In this document: positions 1 through 8,410 of the stretch, piece by piece | How positions within the stretch are numbered: the stretch's first letter is position 1 | Layout of the letters: each line of letters begins with the position of its first letter | NCBI GenBank assembly: GCA_016256075.1 | Contig: SDVU01000581.1 | Coordinates: 1 to 12,180 of the forward strand | Origin: Dictyocoela muelleri | Lineage: Eukaryota > Microsporidia | Length of the DNA stretch: 12,180 nt | Reading direction: 5' to 3' | Program-made: the position numbers and the translations under genes | Notes under the pieces: model-generated | The model's database searches: none | Told to the model about the DNA's origin: nothing | The model's input: only the letters and a program-made list of their open reading frames with translations

Positions 1-75
1 CATCATGTAAAATATCTGTCGCTTAGCGACAGATATTTTACATGATGCAATTTGGCGACAGATATTTTACATGAT
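1..75. repeat. Perfect 23-bp palindrome with third unit copy; probable transposon end
   Basis: Bases 1-23 and 25-47 are perfect reverse complements around one central base. A further direct copy of the 21-base unit starting GCGACAGATATTTTACATGA lies at 55-75, exactly 29 bases after the copy at 26-46. The same order (inverted unit, unit, unit, 29-base step) is seen mirrored at the left end of the Merlin element at 2827-2891, and both units contain TATCTG in the same outer-to-inner orientation. By that comparison this is the right end of an element whose body lies left of position 1. The element family is not visible here. A plain hairpin or replication-related palindrome is the alternative. 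Confidence 0.7.
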
Positions 76-984
76 CCGAGTTGTCTTCTACCATAGTCTT
101 TAGATTTTGGCTCGATATAATAATACATCACTTCCAAACATACCCTTGAGCCCGGCTCTGTTCGCGATATAAAATTTTATTATGACGAAGCGTTTAAATA
201 TTTAGTTACTTTTAAAAGAACTTACGTTTTTCACTAATTATTTCCAAGATGCGTCACCGCACATGCCATTCACTAGATGATACATCTAATTCCTTGTGTA
301 TTATACCATGCCTAAATCAGATTTACAACACTAGAACATATGATTTTAACTATATTTTGTATTTTTAAGCGCTTAAATTCATTCACTCTTAATACATTAA
401 AGAGACGTCATCGGGCTTCAAATTTCGTTCTTTAAATTTTAGATTCTAAATTGTTAATTTGTATAAATCTCCTTTTTTAATTTTTTTTTGGTATCTATTT
501 TTTGTTCCAGGCTTTGAGTAACAGTTAAAAATCTGAGGGTATAAATTTTTTGGTAATTAAATTACAAAATAGAACGAAAAAAGACAATTGAAATTTATTA
601 AAATGAACCTCGCTACTTTTTTAATTGACATTTTCAAGATTTAAAAAAACTCATATTATAAACAAAATATTTTAAAATCTTAAAAAAAATTTTAATTTTA
701 GAAGATAGTAGTTCTGTCGTCTTCGTATGAAAAATTTATTGTATAAAATATTTACAATTTTTTTTTATTGATTGATTATAATATATTTTAATATATTCAG
801 TAGTAAATATTAAAGTTTTTTTTCTAATTTCATTTTACCTCTATTTCGATCATTTCTAACAATTAAGTCAGTTTTATCTATTATCATATATATAAAGAAT
901 AATTTACTTTAATCCAGTAAAAATAATGATTTTAATCATCGTATTTCATTCCCAATGCCCCTATATATTCTCATATGGAGCTCT
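76..984. other. No recognisable gene
   Basis: This is about 900 bases of A+T-rich sequence with no convincing reading frame on either strand. Two patches have more complex composition, about 80-420 (including GAGCCCGGCTCT and CGTCACCGCACATGCC) and about 950-1015. They may be worn-out coding sequence, but no six-frame fragment I read through here could be assigned to a family. Long T runs occupy 470-490 and 810-825. Confidence 0.5.
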
Positions 985-2010
985 CAAGCCTACAATCGCA
1001 TGTGCCTGATAGGTTTTCTCTATATGATATTACCTAACGGTTTTTTTTACCTATTTTTACAATCCCTTTTATCCTAAGTTTTAAATCCTTATATTAATTC
1101 TTATTTTTGATCTCATTTTTTTACTTTAATTTTATAAACCGTAATTTTTTTAACGATCGGTTTTTTGAAGTAGTTATATCTACCATTTATTCGACACAAA
1201 ACTATTTTTTCATTCTATTTTTTACTCCGATTGTTGTTCTTATTTCTATAACTTTAATTTTTGAAACTGAATTTTTTTAACATCATTTTTTATACAAATA
1301 TGAAAAAAAAGAATGTAAGTTTAGGTAGGAAAATGAGGCTTAGAAATGGTTTTAGAAAGAAGTTTATAGTGAGGTATAAAAAGAAGGATTATAAATTTTA
1401 TTATAAGTATCAGAGGTGACAACAAAGTGTTAAAAAAATAGTGAAAAAGAAGGTGTAAAAAATAATGAAAATACTTTTTTCAGAAAACGCGATATAATTC
1501 CAAATAAATAAGGGTTTAAAAATAGATTTAAATAAAGGTTATAAGAGTGGGTCTAAAATATAATACAAAATTTAGTATAAAAATATGGGTGACAAAATAT
1601 GGGAAAAAAATAGATAAAAAATAAGAGTTCAATAGTGAGGTTTGAAATATGGTTAAAAATTTATGTATAAAAGATGTCGTGGCGAAATATGGGTTGAAAA
1701 ATAGATTAGAAAATAATCGTTTAAAAATGGGGATATAAAAAGAGATCTAAAAATCAGATAAAATTAGATAAAAAATGCAAAAATATGAAAAAAAATTGAG
1801 TTAAAAAAAAACAAAAAATATGGGTCTCAAAATAGTCTAAAAATTTTGTACACAACATTTTATTCAAGAATAGTTAAAAAATAAGTTTCAAAAATAAGAG
1901 TTAAAAATGAGGATACAAGGAAAAAAACTGAGTTATAAATAAATAAATGGAGGCATTTTTTTAAAAAATCTAAAAATATGAAAAAAATAGAAAAAACCCA
2001 GAAAAGGGGG
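985..2010. repeat. Degenerate minisatellite with strand switch
   Basis: From about 1028 to 1275 the plus strand is T/C-rich, with phrases such as TTTTACCTATTTTTACAATC. From about 1300 to 2010 it is A/G-rich, with phrases such as AAAATATGGGTGACAAAATA, GAAAAATAGATTAGAAAA and AAAAATAAGAGTT recurring every 13-17 bases. The T/C half reads like the reverse complement of the A/G half, so this is one degenerate repeat in two orientations meeting near 1275-1300. It could be the decayed long arms of a transposon like the one at 8317-11736, although the arms here run T-rich then A-rich, the opposite order. No transposase remnant lies between them. Confidence 0.55.
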
Positions 2011-2228
2011 CCTAAAATAGAAATAATTTGATTTTACGTTGCATAAACTGACTCGACACAAAAAAAGAATGAAAGTGCAACGAATTACTATAATAATGGT
2101 ACGAATACTATAATAATGTAAAGAATAAAATGCTGAATAGAATATTTTGCTTATATTTTCACACAGCGTCATTTAAATTTTTAAAATTATTTGGATAAAC
2201 ATAGTGTACAAACAGATTTTTTTTTAGT

Positions 2229-2340
2229 ACATATATGTGTAATTAATTGTATTTTGAATATAAATAAAGTCCTGAATTTTTTTTTTCGTCAACATATATA
2301 TATAAATGGATGGTTGTAAATTACACATATATATATATGT
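2229..2340. repeat. Small TA-rich inverted repeat
   Basis: ACATATATGTGTAATT at 2229-2244 is reverse-complemented at 2319-2340 in a longer form with extra TA steps, and another TA run lies at 2291-2304. A GAT plus T-run plus AGT phrase also recurs directly at about 2216 and 2345. This may be a small decayed inverted-repeat element or just microsatellite expansion. Confidence 0.4.
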
Positions 2341-2345
2341 CTTGA

Positions 2346-2826
2346 TATTTTTTTAGTGGACATAGATGTATACTAAGCAGTCAAAGATATAATGAACTCT
2401 CTGTGCGAGAAGGCATGTGTGATTGTGAGAAATTTTTTCAAAATAAAGTGATGATTTAAAATATAAATCACTATTGTTTTTTAGAAAATAATATTGGATA
2501 TTGGATTCTAAACGCGATCTTAATTTTTATAAAATGAATATAACTATAAAAATTTTTATAAAATAGATTTTGAATATAATGTGATTATTTTTAGATATTT
2601 TAATGTTTGTTATACTATTTAAATTTCTACAGTGTAACTTGTTCAAAATTTTTAATTTATCCAGGTTTTTCTTTATTTTAAAAATTAAAAATAAATTTTT
2701 AAAGATTAATCATAAGTTTATTTACAAATTTTTCTTTTTTGTAAAATAATAATTATTTTTTTTTGAATAAAAATTGATCATTTTCGAGGGCGGATAAAAT
2801 AGAAAAATAAAGCAATTAACGGAGCA
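2346..2826. other. No recognisable gene; one short open stretch
   Basis: An open stretch of 37 codons on the plus strand runs from 2346 to its stop at 2457-2459, with a fairly balanced composition that includes ELSVREGMCDCEKFF. It has no good start codon and no family I recognise. The remainder to 2826 is A+T-rich with TTTTTATAAAATNGA phrases repeated near 2527 and 2555. Confidence 0.3.
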
Positions 2827-2855
2827 TGTCGATTATCTGACACCTTTAAATGACA

Positions 2856-2891
2856 TGTCGATTATCTGGCACCTAGTATCAGATAATCGAC
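2856..2891. repeat. Left TIR of Merlin copy A
   Basis: This begins TGTCGATTATCTGGCACCTA and matches the reverse complement of 3865-3900 at 32 of 36 positions. It is itself an imperfect palindrome, because GTCGATTATCTG returns as CAGATAATCGAC at 2880-2891. A second copy of the outer half stands 29 bases further out at 2827-2844. Confidence 0.9.
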
Positions 2892-2927
2892 TTATAGAAA
2901 TAATAATTATTCATGAAAAGAATAAAA

Positions 2928-3802
2928 TTAAGATACTTTTAATAATCTTAATATTGATTCAAACTCTGCATTAAAATGTATTGCCTTCCACATATATTCA
3001 TCAAGATAGATGGAATACACAAAACTTTTACTCCCTTCATAACTTTTATCTTTGATTTTTGAACATTCTAAAAGGATTCTACGTGCTGTGTATGTACGTT
3101 ATTTTCGGGATTAACAAAATTAATCTTATGATTTACTGTATTATGTTCAAAACCTAGTACTTGATAAATATTTCGATATCCTACCCATATATCTGAATGT
3201 ATAACTGTTCCTGCTTTGCAAACACTCTGTATGATAGGTAATAATGGGGCTGCCGATGATCTTCTCTACTTGCATATATCCGATTAGTGGGGAGTGACTA
3301 GTGTCTACTATTTCGAATACCCAACCATTTTTTCTTTGAAATCTACCTCTGTGGTACTCAATCTTTTAACAAATAGTGACTCGTCAATCTGGAAAATTAC
3401 CCCGGACCTCCTATTCTAATACGCTCTATAGATAAGAATTTAGATATGACTATTCCTAAACTTTTATAAATCTTGGCCAGTGTTTCTCTTTATACAGAAT
3501 AATCTTTACAGATACTTTATACATTTCTTGATGTTGACCAAGAATAGATGAAAAGAAATATGTATTTTAAAGGTATCCTATATTACCCGAAAAAGAACCA
3601 TGTCTAATAGACAAAGTTGTTTTTTCTTGAGACAATCTAAATTATTACAGTACCATTTATAATTATCAATATGGTTCTTCATAGTACGCATTTCCATATA
3701 TTTTAAGCGTGAAAGACACTTTTGTTTTATATGGAGTAGACCCAATACCTTTAAATTATTGATAACATCGTTGTTAGATGCATTCAACATTTTCAAAGCC
3801 AC
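2928..3802 (-). pseudogene. Merlin/IS1595-like DDE transposase, copy A, broken
   Basis: It reads on the minus strand from about 3802 to a stop at 2928-2930, close to the 270-300 codons usual for the family, but spread over more than one frame. The N-terminal 74-codon stretch (3578-3802) carries a zinc-ribbon-like segment with KWYCNNLDC; one of the usual cysteines of the first knuckle is not seen. Next comes a helix-turn-helix-like part (RETLAKIYKSL, 3430-3490), then IRIGGPG and the first catalytic motif with IDES (Asp codon at 3383-3385). The second motif is HSDIWVGY (Asp at 3191-3193) and the third is HTQHVES (Glu at 3077-3079), preceded by TVNHKINFVNP. About 37 residues separate the last two, as expected for Merlin. 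The C-terminal YLDEYMW stretch is typical. Because every motif survives, this is probably the youngest or best preserved of the nearly complete copies here, though it cannot make a full protein as it stands. Confidence 0.88.
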
Positions 3803-3864
3803 CTTTTCATATATTTCTTCTATAATAAGGGGTGGTGAAAAAATATTTTATTAATATTATAATT

Positions 3865-3900
3865 GTTGATTATATGACACTAGGTGTCAGATAATCGACA
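3865..3900. repeat. Right TIR of Merlin copy A
   Basis: This ends in GGTGTCAGATAATCGACA and is the 36-base partner of 2856-2891 with four mismatches. Unlike the left end, no extra unit is found 29 bases outward of it, so the two ends of the element are not equal. Confidence 0.9.
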
Positions 3901-3966
3901 TAATCCCAATTAAATAGCTGTATTTTATTTTTGTAAAATTGTTTAATGGTATAAAAAAAATCAGAG

Positions 3967-4006
3967 CTAGTCCAAAATTTTCTTTCCGGGGAAAATTTTA
4001 GACTAG
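3967..4006. repeat. 16-bp stem, 8-base loop hairpin
   Basis: CTAGTCCAAAATTTTC at 3967-3982 pairs with 3991-4006 at 15 of 16 positions around the loop TTTCCGGG. It stands 66 bases outside the right TIR of Merlin copy A, just before a long A-rich tract. It may be the end of another element or a transcription-related hairpin. There is no adjacent intact gene for which it could serve as a terminator. Confidence 0.6.
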
Positions 4007-4185
4007 GTATTAAAAAAATAAATTAAAAAAAAATAAATAAATAAAAAAATAAATTAAAAAAAATTAAATTAAAAAAAATTAAATTGAAAAAAATAAATTG
4101 TATAAAAATAAAATTAATCATCTTTCTTTAATTAGTTAAAATTTTTTTTCCGAAATTTTTATTTTATTATTAAAGAAAAAGCATA
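4007..4185. repeat. A-rich low-complexity tract
   Basis: Runs of AAATAAATAAA, AAATTAAAAAAAATTAAATT and similar phrases fill 4012-4100. The composition resembles the A-rich arm of the IS630-type element at 8400-8870, so it may be an arm of a lost relative. No gene is seen. Confidence 0.5.
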
Positions 4186-4950
4186 CTAACTTAGAATTTT
4201 CGACCTAATGTTTCTTAAGACACCATTCCAGATTTGCCTTTTTACTAAATTAATTATTGATTCAAAATGCTGTGTATGCAAATTATTAAATTTATAAACA
4301 AAATTATATTTATAGCACATAGTAATATGTTCAAAGCCATTTTGAGTTAATCGGCTATGATATATACTCATCTATATGAGCTATCGATACTGACACGACT
4401 TGTTTATTATTATTGTTATATTTGTCGATTCCCTTTATAAGGCATTACTCGCGCGAACATACTAGTTGTTTTACCTATAATTTACCAAATTACTAAGGCA
4501 TCAGTTCTATTATCGGGTGAACGACCACGGTTATTCTCACATTAATAGTTATAGATCGTGTCAACAACCTGTAAAATAGAATTTAGATCACCTAACCTTC
4601 GACTTGAGAAATCTTATAAAGGATTTTCACGATTATTTTTGTTATTACTATTTCAATTAAATTTATTGACACTGATAACATAGAGTTGATTATGACGTGT
4701 TATGGTGTTCTTACACTATATTTTCCTTTAATTTTTAAAATAATATTTTTTTTAAAGTCGAAACAATCCAAAAAAAAAATATATCAGATGATATAGTATT
4801 TATTAAAAGATGAGTAAGATTTACTCATACATCGCCATTCTAGGCAAACCCGTTTCCTTATTAACTTTTTAAAGTAAGGTAGACAGAACAATAATTACAA
4901 AACTTTTCTGAAAACAAAAGCTCCATTGACTAAAACCAATCAAATAGTTA
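4186..4950 (-). pseudogene. Merlin/IS1595-like transposase relic, copy B
   Basis: The clearest part is a 61-codon open stretch at 4186-4371 with LTQNGFEHIT, KYNFV and HTQHFES. This corresponds to the Merlin third catalytic motif (Glu codon at 4261-4263). Upstream on the minus strand, with in-frame stops and shifts, I see HIDEY where the second catalytic Asp is expected (about 4375), IIGKTTSMFARV (about 4460), NNRGRSPDNRTDA (about 4520), and LGDLNSILQVVD in place of GGPG..VEIDE (about 4580). The zinc-ribbon-like EWRCMSKSYSSF lies near 4830. The order is right for one nearly full-length gene. Several key positions have changed, so it is older than copy A. I found no TIRs for it. It lies back-to-back with copy C, with the foldback at 5025-5346 in between. 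Confidence 0.8.
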
Positions 4951-5024
4951 ATTATAATATAATGTTTGTTAATCACCTTTTATAAATTCTAAATTCATGA
5001 ATGGTTAATAAAATATTTGCTCTC

Positions 5025-5346
5025 CAACGGGTTAGTTACCACACCTCTTTTTTAGGAAATCGTCATCCGTAAGAGGAAATTAAAAAATTCTTATTTGAAA
5101 AAAGTACCAAATCACGAATTATCTCTAGTTATAATTTTTATAATTTTTTATCGGGAAAATATATAAGTTTTTAAAAATTTCCGCAAAGTGGAAATTTTAA
5201 GAAACTTCCATATTTTGCCGATAAAAAATTATAAAAATTATAACTAGAGATAATTCGTGATTTGGTACTTTTTCAGTTAAGAATTTTTCAAATGCCTCGT
5301 ACAGATGACGATTTCCTAAAAAAGAGGTGTGGTAACTAACCCGTTG
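5025..5346. mobile_element. 322-bp foldback MITE (near-perfect palindrome)
   Basis: The two halves, about 5025-5183 and 5188-5346, are reverse complements along almost their whole length, with about a dozen mismatches by eye. The outer ends are CAACGGGTTAGTTACCACAC and its complement ending ACCCGTTG. The centre is TTTCC-GCAAAGT-GGAAA near 5181-5197. It encodes nothing. The long TIR with almost no spacer is typical of foldback-type or hairpin MITEs. No TA or 8-9 bp target duplication is obvious, so its superfamily stays open; Mutator-like or Merlin-mobilised are possibilities only. If transcribed, it would form a stem of about 155 bp. Confidence 0.9.
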
Positions 5347-5529
5347 AAAAACCTATAAGCGAGAGAACTATTTATAAGGTATAATTAATAAAAACTCGTT
5401 TTAAAAATGTAAAAGTACCGTCATATAAAAAAAATTATAAGAAACTAGTAGTTTAAATTTCTTTGACGTTTTAAACATTATGAAAGTTTTAGCCTAGTAT
5501 ATATTACTTTATATGATCAAATTTTAAGA

Positions 5530-6385
5530 TTCTGTTGTGCAAGAAAGTGATGATTTATTAATAAAAGACTTTTGTCTTTAGAAACGGCATAAACTACTTC
5601 AAAAATCGATTTGTAGACTTCAAAAATAGTAAATACATTTCTAGAACATACAATACTGTTTGAAATTACATTTTTTTAAAAGGTATATCGAGACAGAGCA
5701 GCTAAAAAAAAATCTAAGATGATTACTTTTAATATAGAAAACACTAGCATAAGATTGAGAAACCTAGACTGGCATTTTAATATAGGGTTTGCACATAAAA
5801 TGAGTAAAACATTAGAGATCTTATAAATAAAAATGTGAGAGATTTATCGAAATTTCGTATATGTAGAATCTTTATTGGGCAGGTCCAAGAGACAGTGCGA
5901 ATTTTAAATAAAAAATTAGATCATTTTCCTAGAAAAAAACGATATAATTGTAGGTTATTTTAGCGAAGGCCAGCATCATAGTAAAAAAAGAAGAAAGTCT
6001 TATATTATAAACAATTAATAGAAAAGTATACCGAACGATGAGCATTGTATTTTAGGAATTATGAAAGCAGAAGTAGAAAGGTATATATAATCTTCGTTAA
6101 GCACAAAATTGCAAGGCATGGAGTATTTGATACAGAAAGCATGTATATCTGATTACAAAAATGATGACCGGCAAATTAAAAGTGTTATAATTAAATTTGT
6201 CAATTAGTAGGTTTTGCTATAATGTAAATCATTCTTATATTTCTAGATCCTTCACAACCAGATATATAACTCAAAATATTATATAAAGATGACTACTTCG
6301 TAATTTTGTCTAAAATAGAGTATAGGGCTACGTAAGAGAGCAGTTTGAAATGTTGTGCTATCATATATTCGATCTAAAATTCTAG
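5530..6385 (+). pseudogene. Merlin/IS1595-like transposase relic, copy C
   Basis: The clearest part is the C-terminal third in one frame from 6221 to the stop at 6383-6385. It reads NVNHSY, then FTT, then TQNI in the place of the family NHS..FV....HTQNIE motif, and then GYVREQFEMLCYHIFD. Upstream on the plus strand, LLGRSKRQCEF (about 5875) and LDHFPRKKRYNC (about 5918) match the region around the first catalytic Asp and the K..YNRG segment. The Asp itself appears lost. CILGIM (about 6050) fits the following W.LG.. strand. Several in-frame stops and shifts are present. The N-terminal zinc ribbon between 5530 and 5700 is only guessed from position. No TIRs were found. It has the opposite orientation to copies A, B and D and is clearly decayed. 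Confidence 0.65.
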
Positions 6386-6467
6386 ATAAAAAAATTACAA
6401 AAATTAAACTACTTACGCGCAAGTAATAAGTTTTTTTTTCCAAATGCATTGACGATGTTTATATATA

Positions 6468-6587
6468 TTACATGCTAACAAATTCCTTTGCTGGAACCCA
6501 TTTAGTTCTTCCACCATGGCATTTAGACCTTTCGTTTTTGGTCATTGACGAGTTTCTTGACCTCGAATATTTAACGCCTACAAAAAA
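6468..6587 (-). pseudogene. Unassigned basic open stretch (possible gene fragment)
   Basis: A 39-codon minus-strand stretch between stops includes SRSRNSSMTKNERSK followed by CHGGRTKWVPAKEF. It is rich in Arg/Lys/Ser, and its base composition is less A+T-rich than anything within several hundred bases. An internal ATG would give 25 residues. The upstream edge reads AATTTTTTGTAG, which resembles a 3' splice site, but no matching donor or first exon was found. It looks like a fragment of an RNA-binding or ribosomal-type protein in composition only; I do not recognise the family. The plus strand is also open here, so the strand is uncertain. Confidence 0.3.
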
Positions 6588-6589
6588 TT

Positions 6590-7043
6590 AAAATTTTTAT
6601 AGTTTCAGTCTGCTTTTGAAATATAATAAGTAAATTATCTTTGATAATTTTTAATCTAAATAGACATAGCTATTAAAATAAAAAAAGACAGCAGTATAAA
6701 AATATATTCCAGATCCTAATAATATACTTTTCTTTGCATAAATTCAAGAGAAAATCATCTAAAAAAATTTTTATTTTTTTCATTATGCGCTCTAACTTTT
6801 TTTTAATATTATGTCTTTCTAAAATTAAAAAAAAAATTCTTTATATAAATTAAAATTTATCACGATTTTTGTCTAGCCAAAAATTTCTAAAATAAAATAA
6901 AATAAAATCTACGGAATTTTTTAAAACGATTGCGATTTCTTTAATGACACTAAAAAATATAATGAATGTTATAGAAGATTAAAAGTTAGATCAAATATTG
7001 ATCTCGTATTATTTTCAATTAAAAAATGTAAATATCAAAATTT
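6590..7043. other. No gene seen
   Basis: A+T-rich sequence with T and A runs and a short AAAATAAAATAAAAT repeat near 6890. Nothing identifiable was found on either strand. Confidence 0.5.
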
Positions 7044-7123
7044 GAGTGCTAAAAATATATTTTTTTCCCTACGTTAGTATAAAAATTGTATCGTTTATTT
7101 TTAATCATATATGCTTAATTTTA

Positions 7124-7459
7124 ATGTCAATAAAATATAAGGATCTAATGAATTTAAAATCAAAAAAGAATTTTAATTTAATGTCTTTTAAATATATGAT
7201 AAGAAGAGTAAAAAACAATACTTCTTTAAACACTATAATTTATAAAAAATTAAAAAAATTTAATAAAAATATTTTTATTATAATAACCCAATATTATACG
7301 TCTTCATATATAAATTTTTTTTTTCTTGAATCTTATATTTTTTGTTCATTTATTATCATTTTTAAAAATGTCAAATTTATTCTCACTAATTTTATCGTAG
7401 AATTGATATGTTTAATATTAAGTTTAATAATAAGTTATTTGATTAGTTTAATTGATTAG
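7124..7459 (+). CDS. Hypothetical membrane-type ORF, 111 aa
   Basis: The frame is open from 7046. I chose the first ATG, at 7124, because GTG starts are not expected in a nuclear eukaryotic gene. The product is Lys/Asn/Ile-rich for about 60 residues (KYKDLMNLKSKKNFNLMSFK), then has two strongly hydrophobic segments near the C-terminus (IFCSFIIIF and ELICLILSLIISYLISLI). No family is recognised. An open frame this long is unexpected by chance at this A+T content, where TAA and TAG are frequent, and that is the main argument for it. Against it are codon use that simply mirrors the base composition and the lack of homology visible by eye. It could be a small orphan gene or chance. Confidence 0.3.
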   Translation: MSIKYKDLMNLKSKKNFNLMSFKYMIRRVKNNTSLNTIIYKKLKKFNKNIFIIITQYYTSSYINFFFLESYIFCSFIIIFKNVKFILTNFIVELICLILSLIISYLISLID

Positions 7460-8074
7460 TCTATTTAATACATTAAATTGATTGTTTTATTGAGCAGTTA
7501 AAATGATAATATAAATAGGTAGTTAAGTTGGACGATATACCGATTAGTTTAATAAGTTGGTTTTTTTTATTAGTTGTATTGCTGAGTTACATTGCTAACA
7601 TAAATATTCAAGTTTAATTATCCAGTATATTGTTTAATTGTTTTATTGTTAGATTGTACATATTCGATTTTGCTATTTACTCACCGTCTATTTAAAATTG
7701 AAGCGAGGGATTAAAAATAAAATTTTAAAAAAGGTATGTTAACGAGATAAATATAAATCACAAGATATTTGAATATGATTATAGGCTTGACATAGCCTTT
7801 TAACGCCTATTACTTAAAAACTAACATATAGTTTATTTGTTGTAATATATTCGTTGTTACATGCATCAATATTTAGATATTTAAACAATTTTTTTTTGTT
7901 TATCATAAGAGTTGTTTTAGCGAAACGAAATTTATGTAAAATCTATAAAATTAAAATTTTGCGTCTTTTACTTTATGCATGCTATTCGTTTATATTTCCC
8001 GTGAAATGAGAAAAAATTCTTCAAAGTATTAATATTAATATAATAATTAGACCCATAGTACATAGAAAACTTGA
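7460..8074. other. No gene; degenerate TTGATTAGTTTAA repeats
   Basis: From about 7428 to 7660 the sequence varies around ATTGATTAGTTTAATTGATT (also TATTTAATACATTAAATTGA and ACCGATTAGTTTAATAAG). This looks like a worn minisatellite that begins inside the last codons of the preceding ORF. Positions 7660-8074 hold nothing identifiable. Confidence 0.45.
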
Positions 8075-8239
8075 TATAATTTTTTTTCGTCCACTGAAGA
8101 TTTACTAGTGTATTTTAAAGAAAATGATATTTTAGATCCGAATCTTTTTAATGTGGTGATGGTAATACATTATCAAAGATATGCAAATAATGTGGAATAC
8201 AAAGGATTATATATTGCTACATACATCAATATGTTATAG
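8075..8239 (+). pseudogene. Unassigned C-terminal-like open stretch
   Basis: Fifty-four codons are open from 8075 to a stop at 8237-8239. They include TEDLLVYFKENDILDPNLFN and YANNVEYKGLYIATYINML, a balanced, protein-like composition with acidic and aromatic residues, unlike the surrounding spacers. The only in-frame ATG at or before the middle is at 8159, so this would be the end of a longer gene whose front is lost. It stops 75 bases before the transposon at 8317. No family is recognised. Confidence 0.3.
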
Positions 8240-8316
8240 TGAATACTGAAGTAGAAATTTAGTACAATATAAATATTTATATTTATATAATTTATTTTTT
8301 AATATGATTTTGTTTA

Positions 8317-8410
8317 CAGGGTAATTAATAAAAGAATAGAAAAAAATTCATAAAAGAATGGACAAAATTCATAAAAGAATGGACAAATTCACAAAAGAAT
8401 ATACAAAATC
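8317..8410. repeat. Left end of IS630-type element with four ~20-bp sub-repeats
   Basis: Four tandem variants of ATTCATAAAAGAATGGACAA occupy 8323-8410. The same units in reverse occur at 10531-10594 and 11692-11736, where the right arm was split by Merlin copy D. Repeated units near the ends may be transposase binding sites; that role is inferred. Confidence 0.85.

Larger units (their letters stand above)
2827..3900 (-). mobile_element. Merlin (IS1595-like) DNA transposon, copy A
   Basis: A 1.07-kb element bounded by 36-bp terminal inverted repeats. The left TIR is at 2856-2891, and a further 18-base copy of its outer half lies at 2827-2844. The right TIR is at 3865-3900. A minus-strand Merlin-type transposase pseudogene fills the interior. 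Size, single gene and DDE type fit Merlin, the eukaryotic relatives of bacterial IS1595/IS1016. I found no matching 8-9 bp target duplication on either choice of left boundary (AAATGACA or ACGGAGCA against TAATCCCA), so the flanks have either decayed or been rearranged. Confidence 0.85.

Noticed and set aside
1933-2172. Minus-strand open frame of 79 codons, rich in Phe and Tyr
   Set aside because: It is the complement of the purine-rich satellite plus A runs. Its Phe/Tyr/Ile composition follows directly from the base skew and no motif is seen.
2845-2860. Possible target duplication for Merlin copy A
   Set aside because: Neither AAATGACA nor ACGGAGCA on the left matches TAATCCCA on the right, so no duplication is claimed.
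3305-3330. T-loop-like string TTTCGAATACCCAACC suggesting a tRNA
   Set aside because: No acceptor, D or anticodon stems fit around it, and on the minus strand it codes for a GWVFE motif of Merlin copy A.
7046-7123. Upstream extension of the hypothetical ORF starting at GTG
   Set aside because: GTG starts are not expected in a eukaryotic nuclear gene, so the first ATG at 7124 was used.
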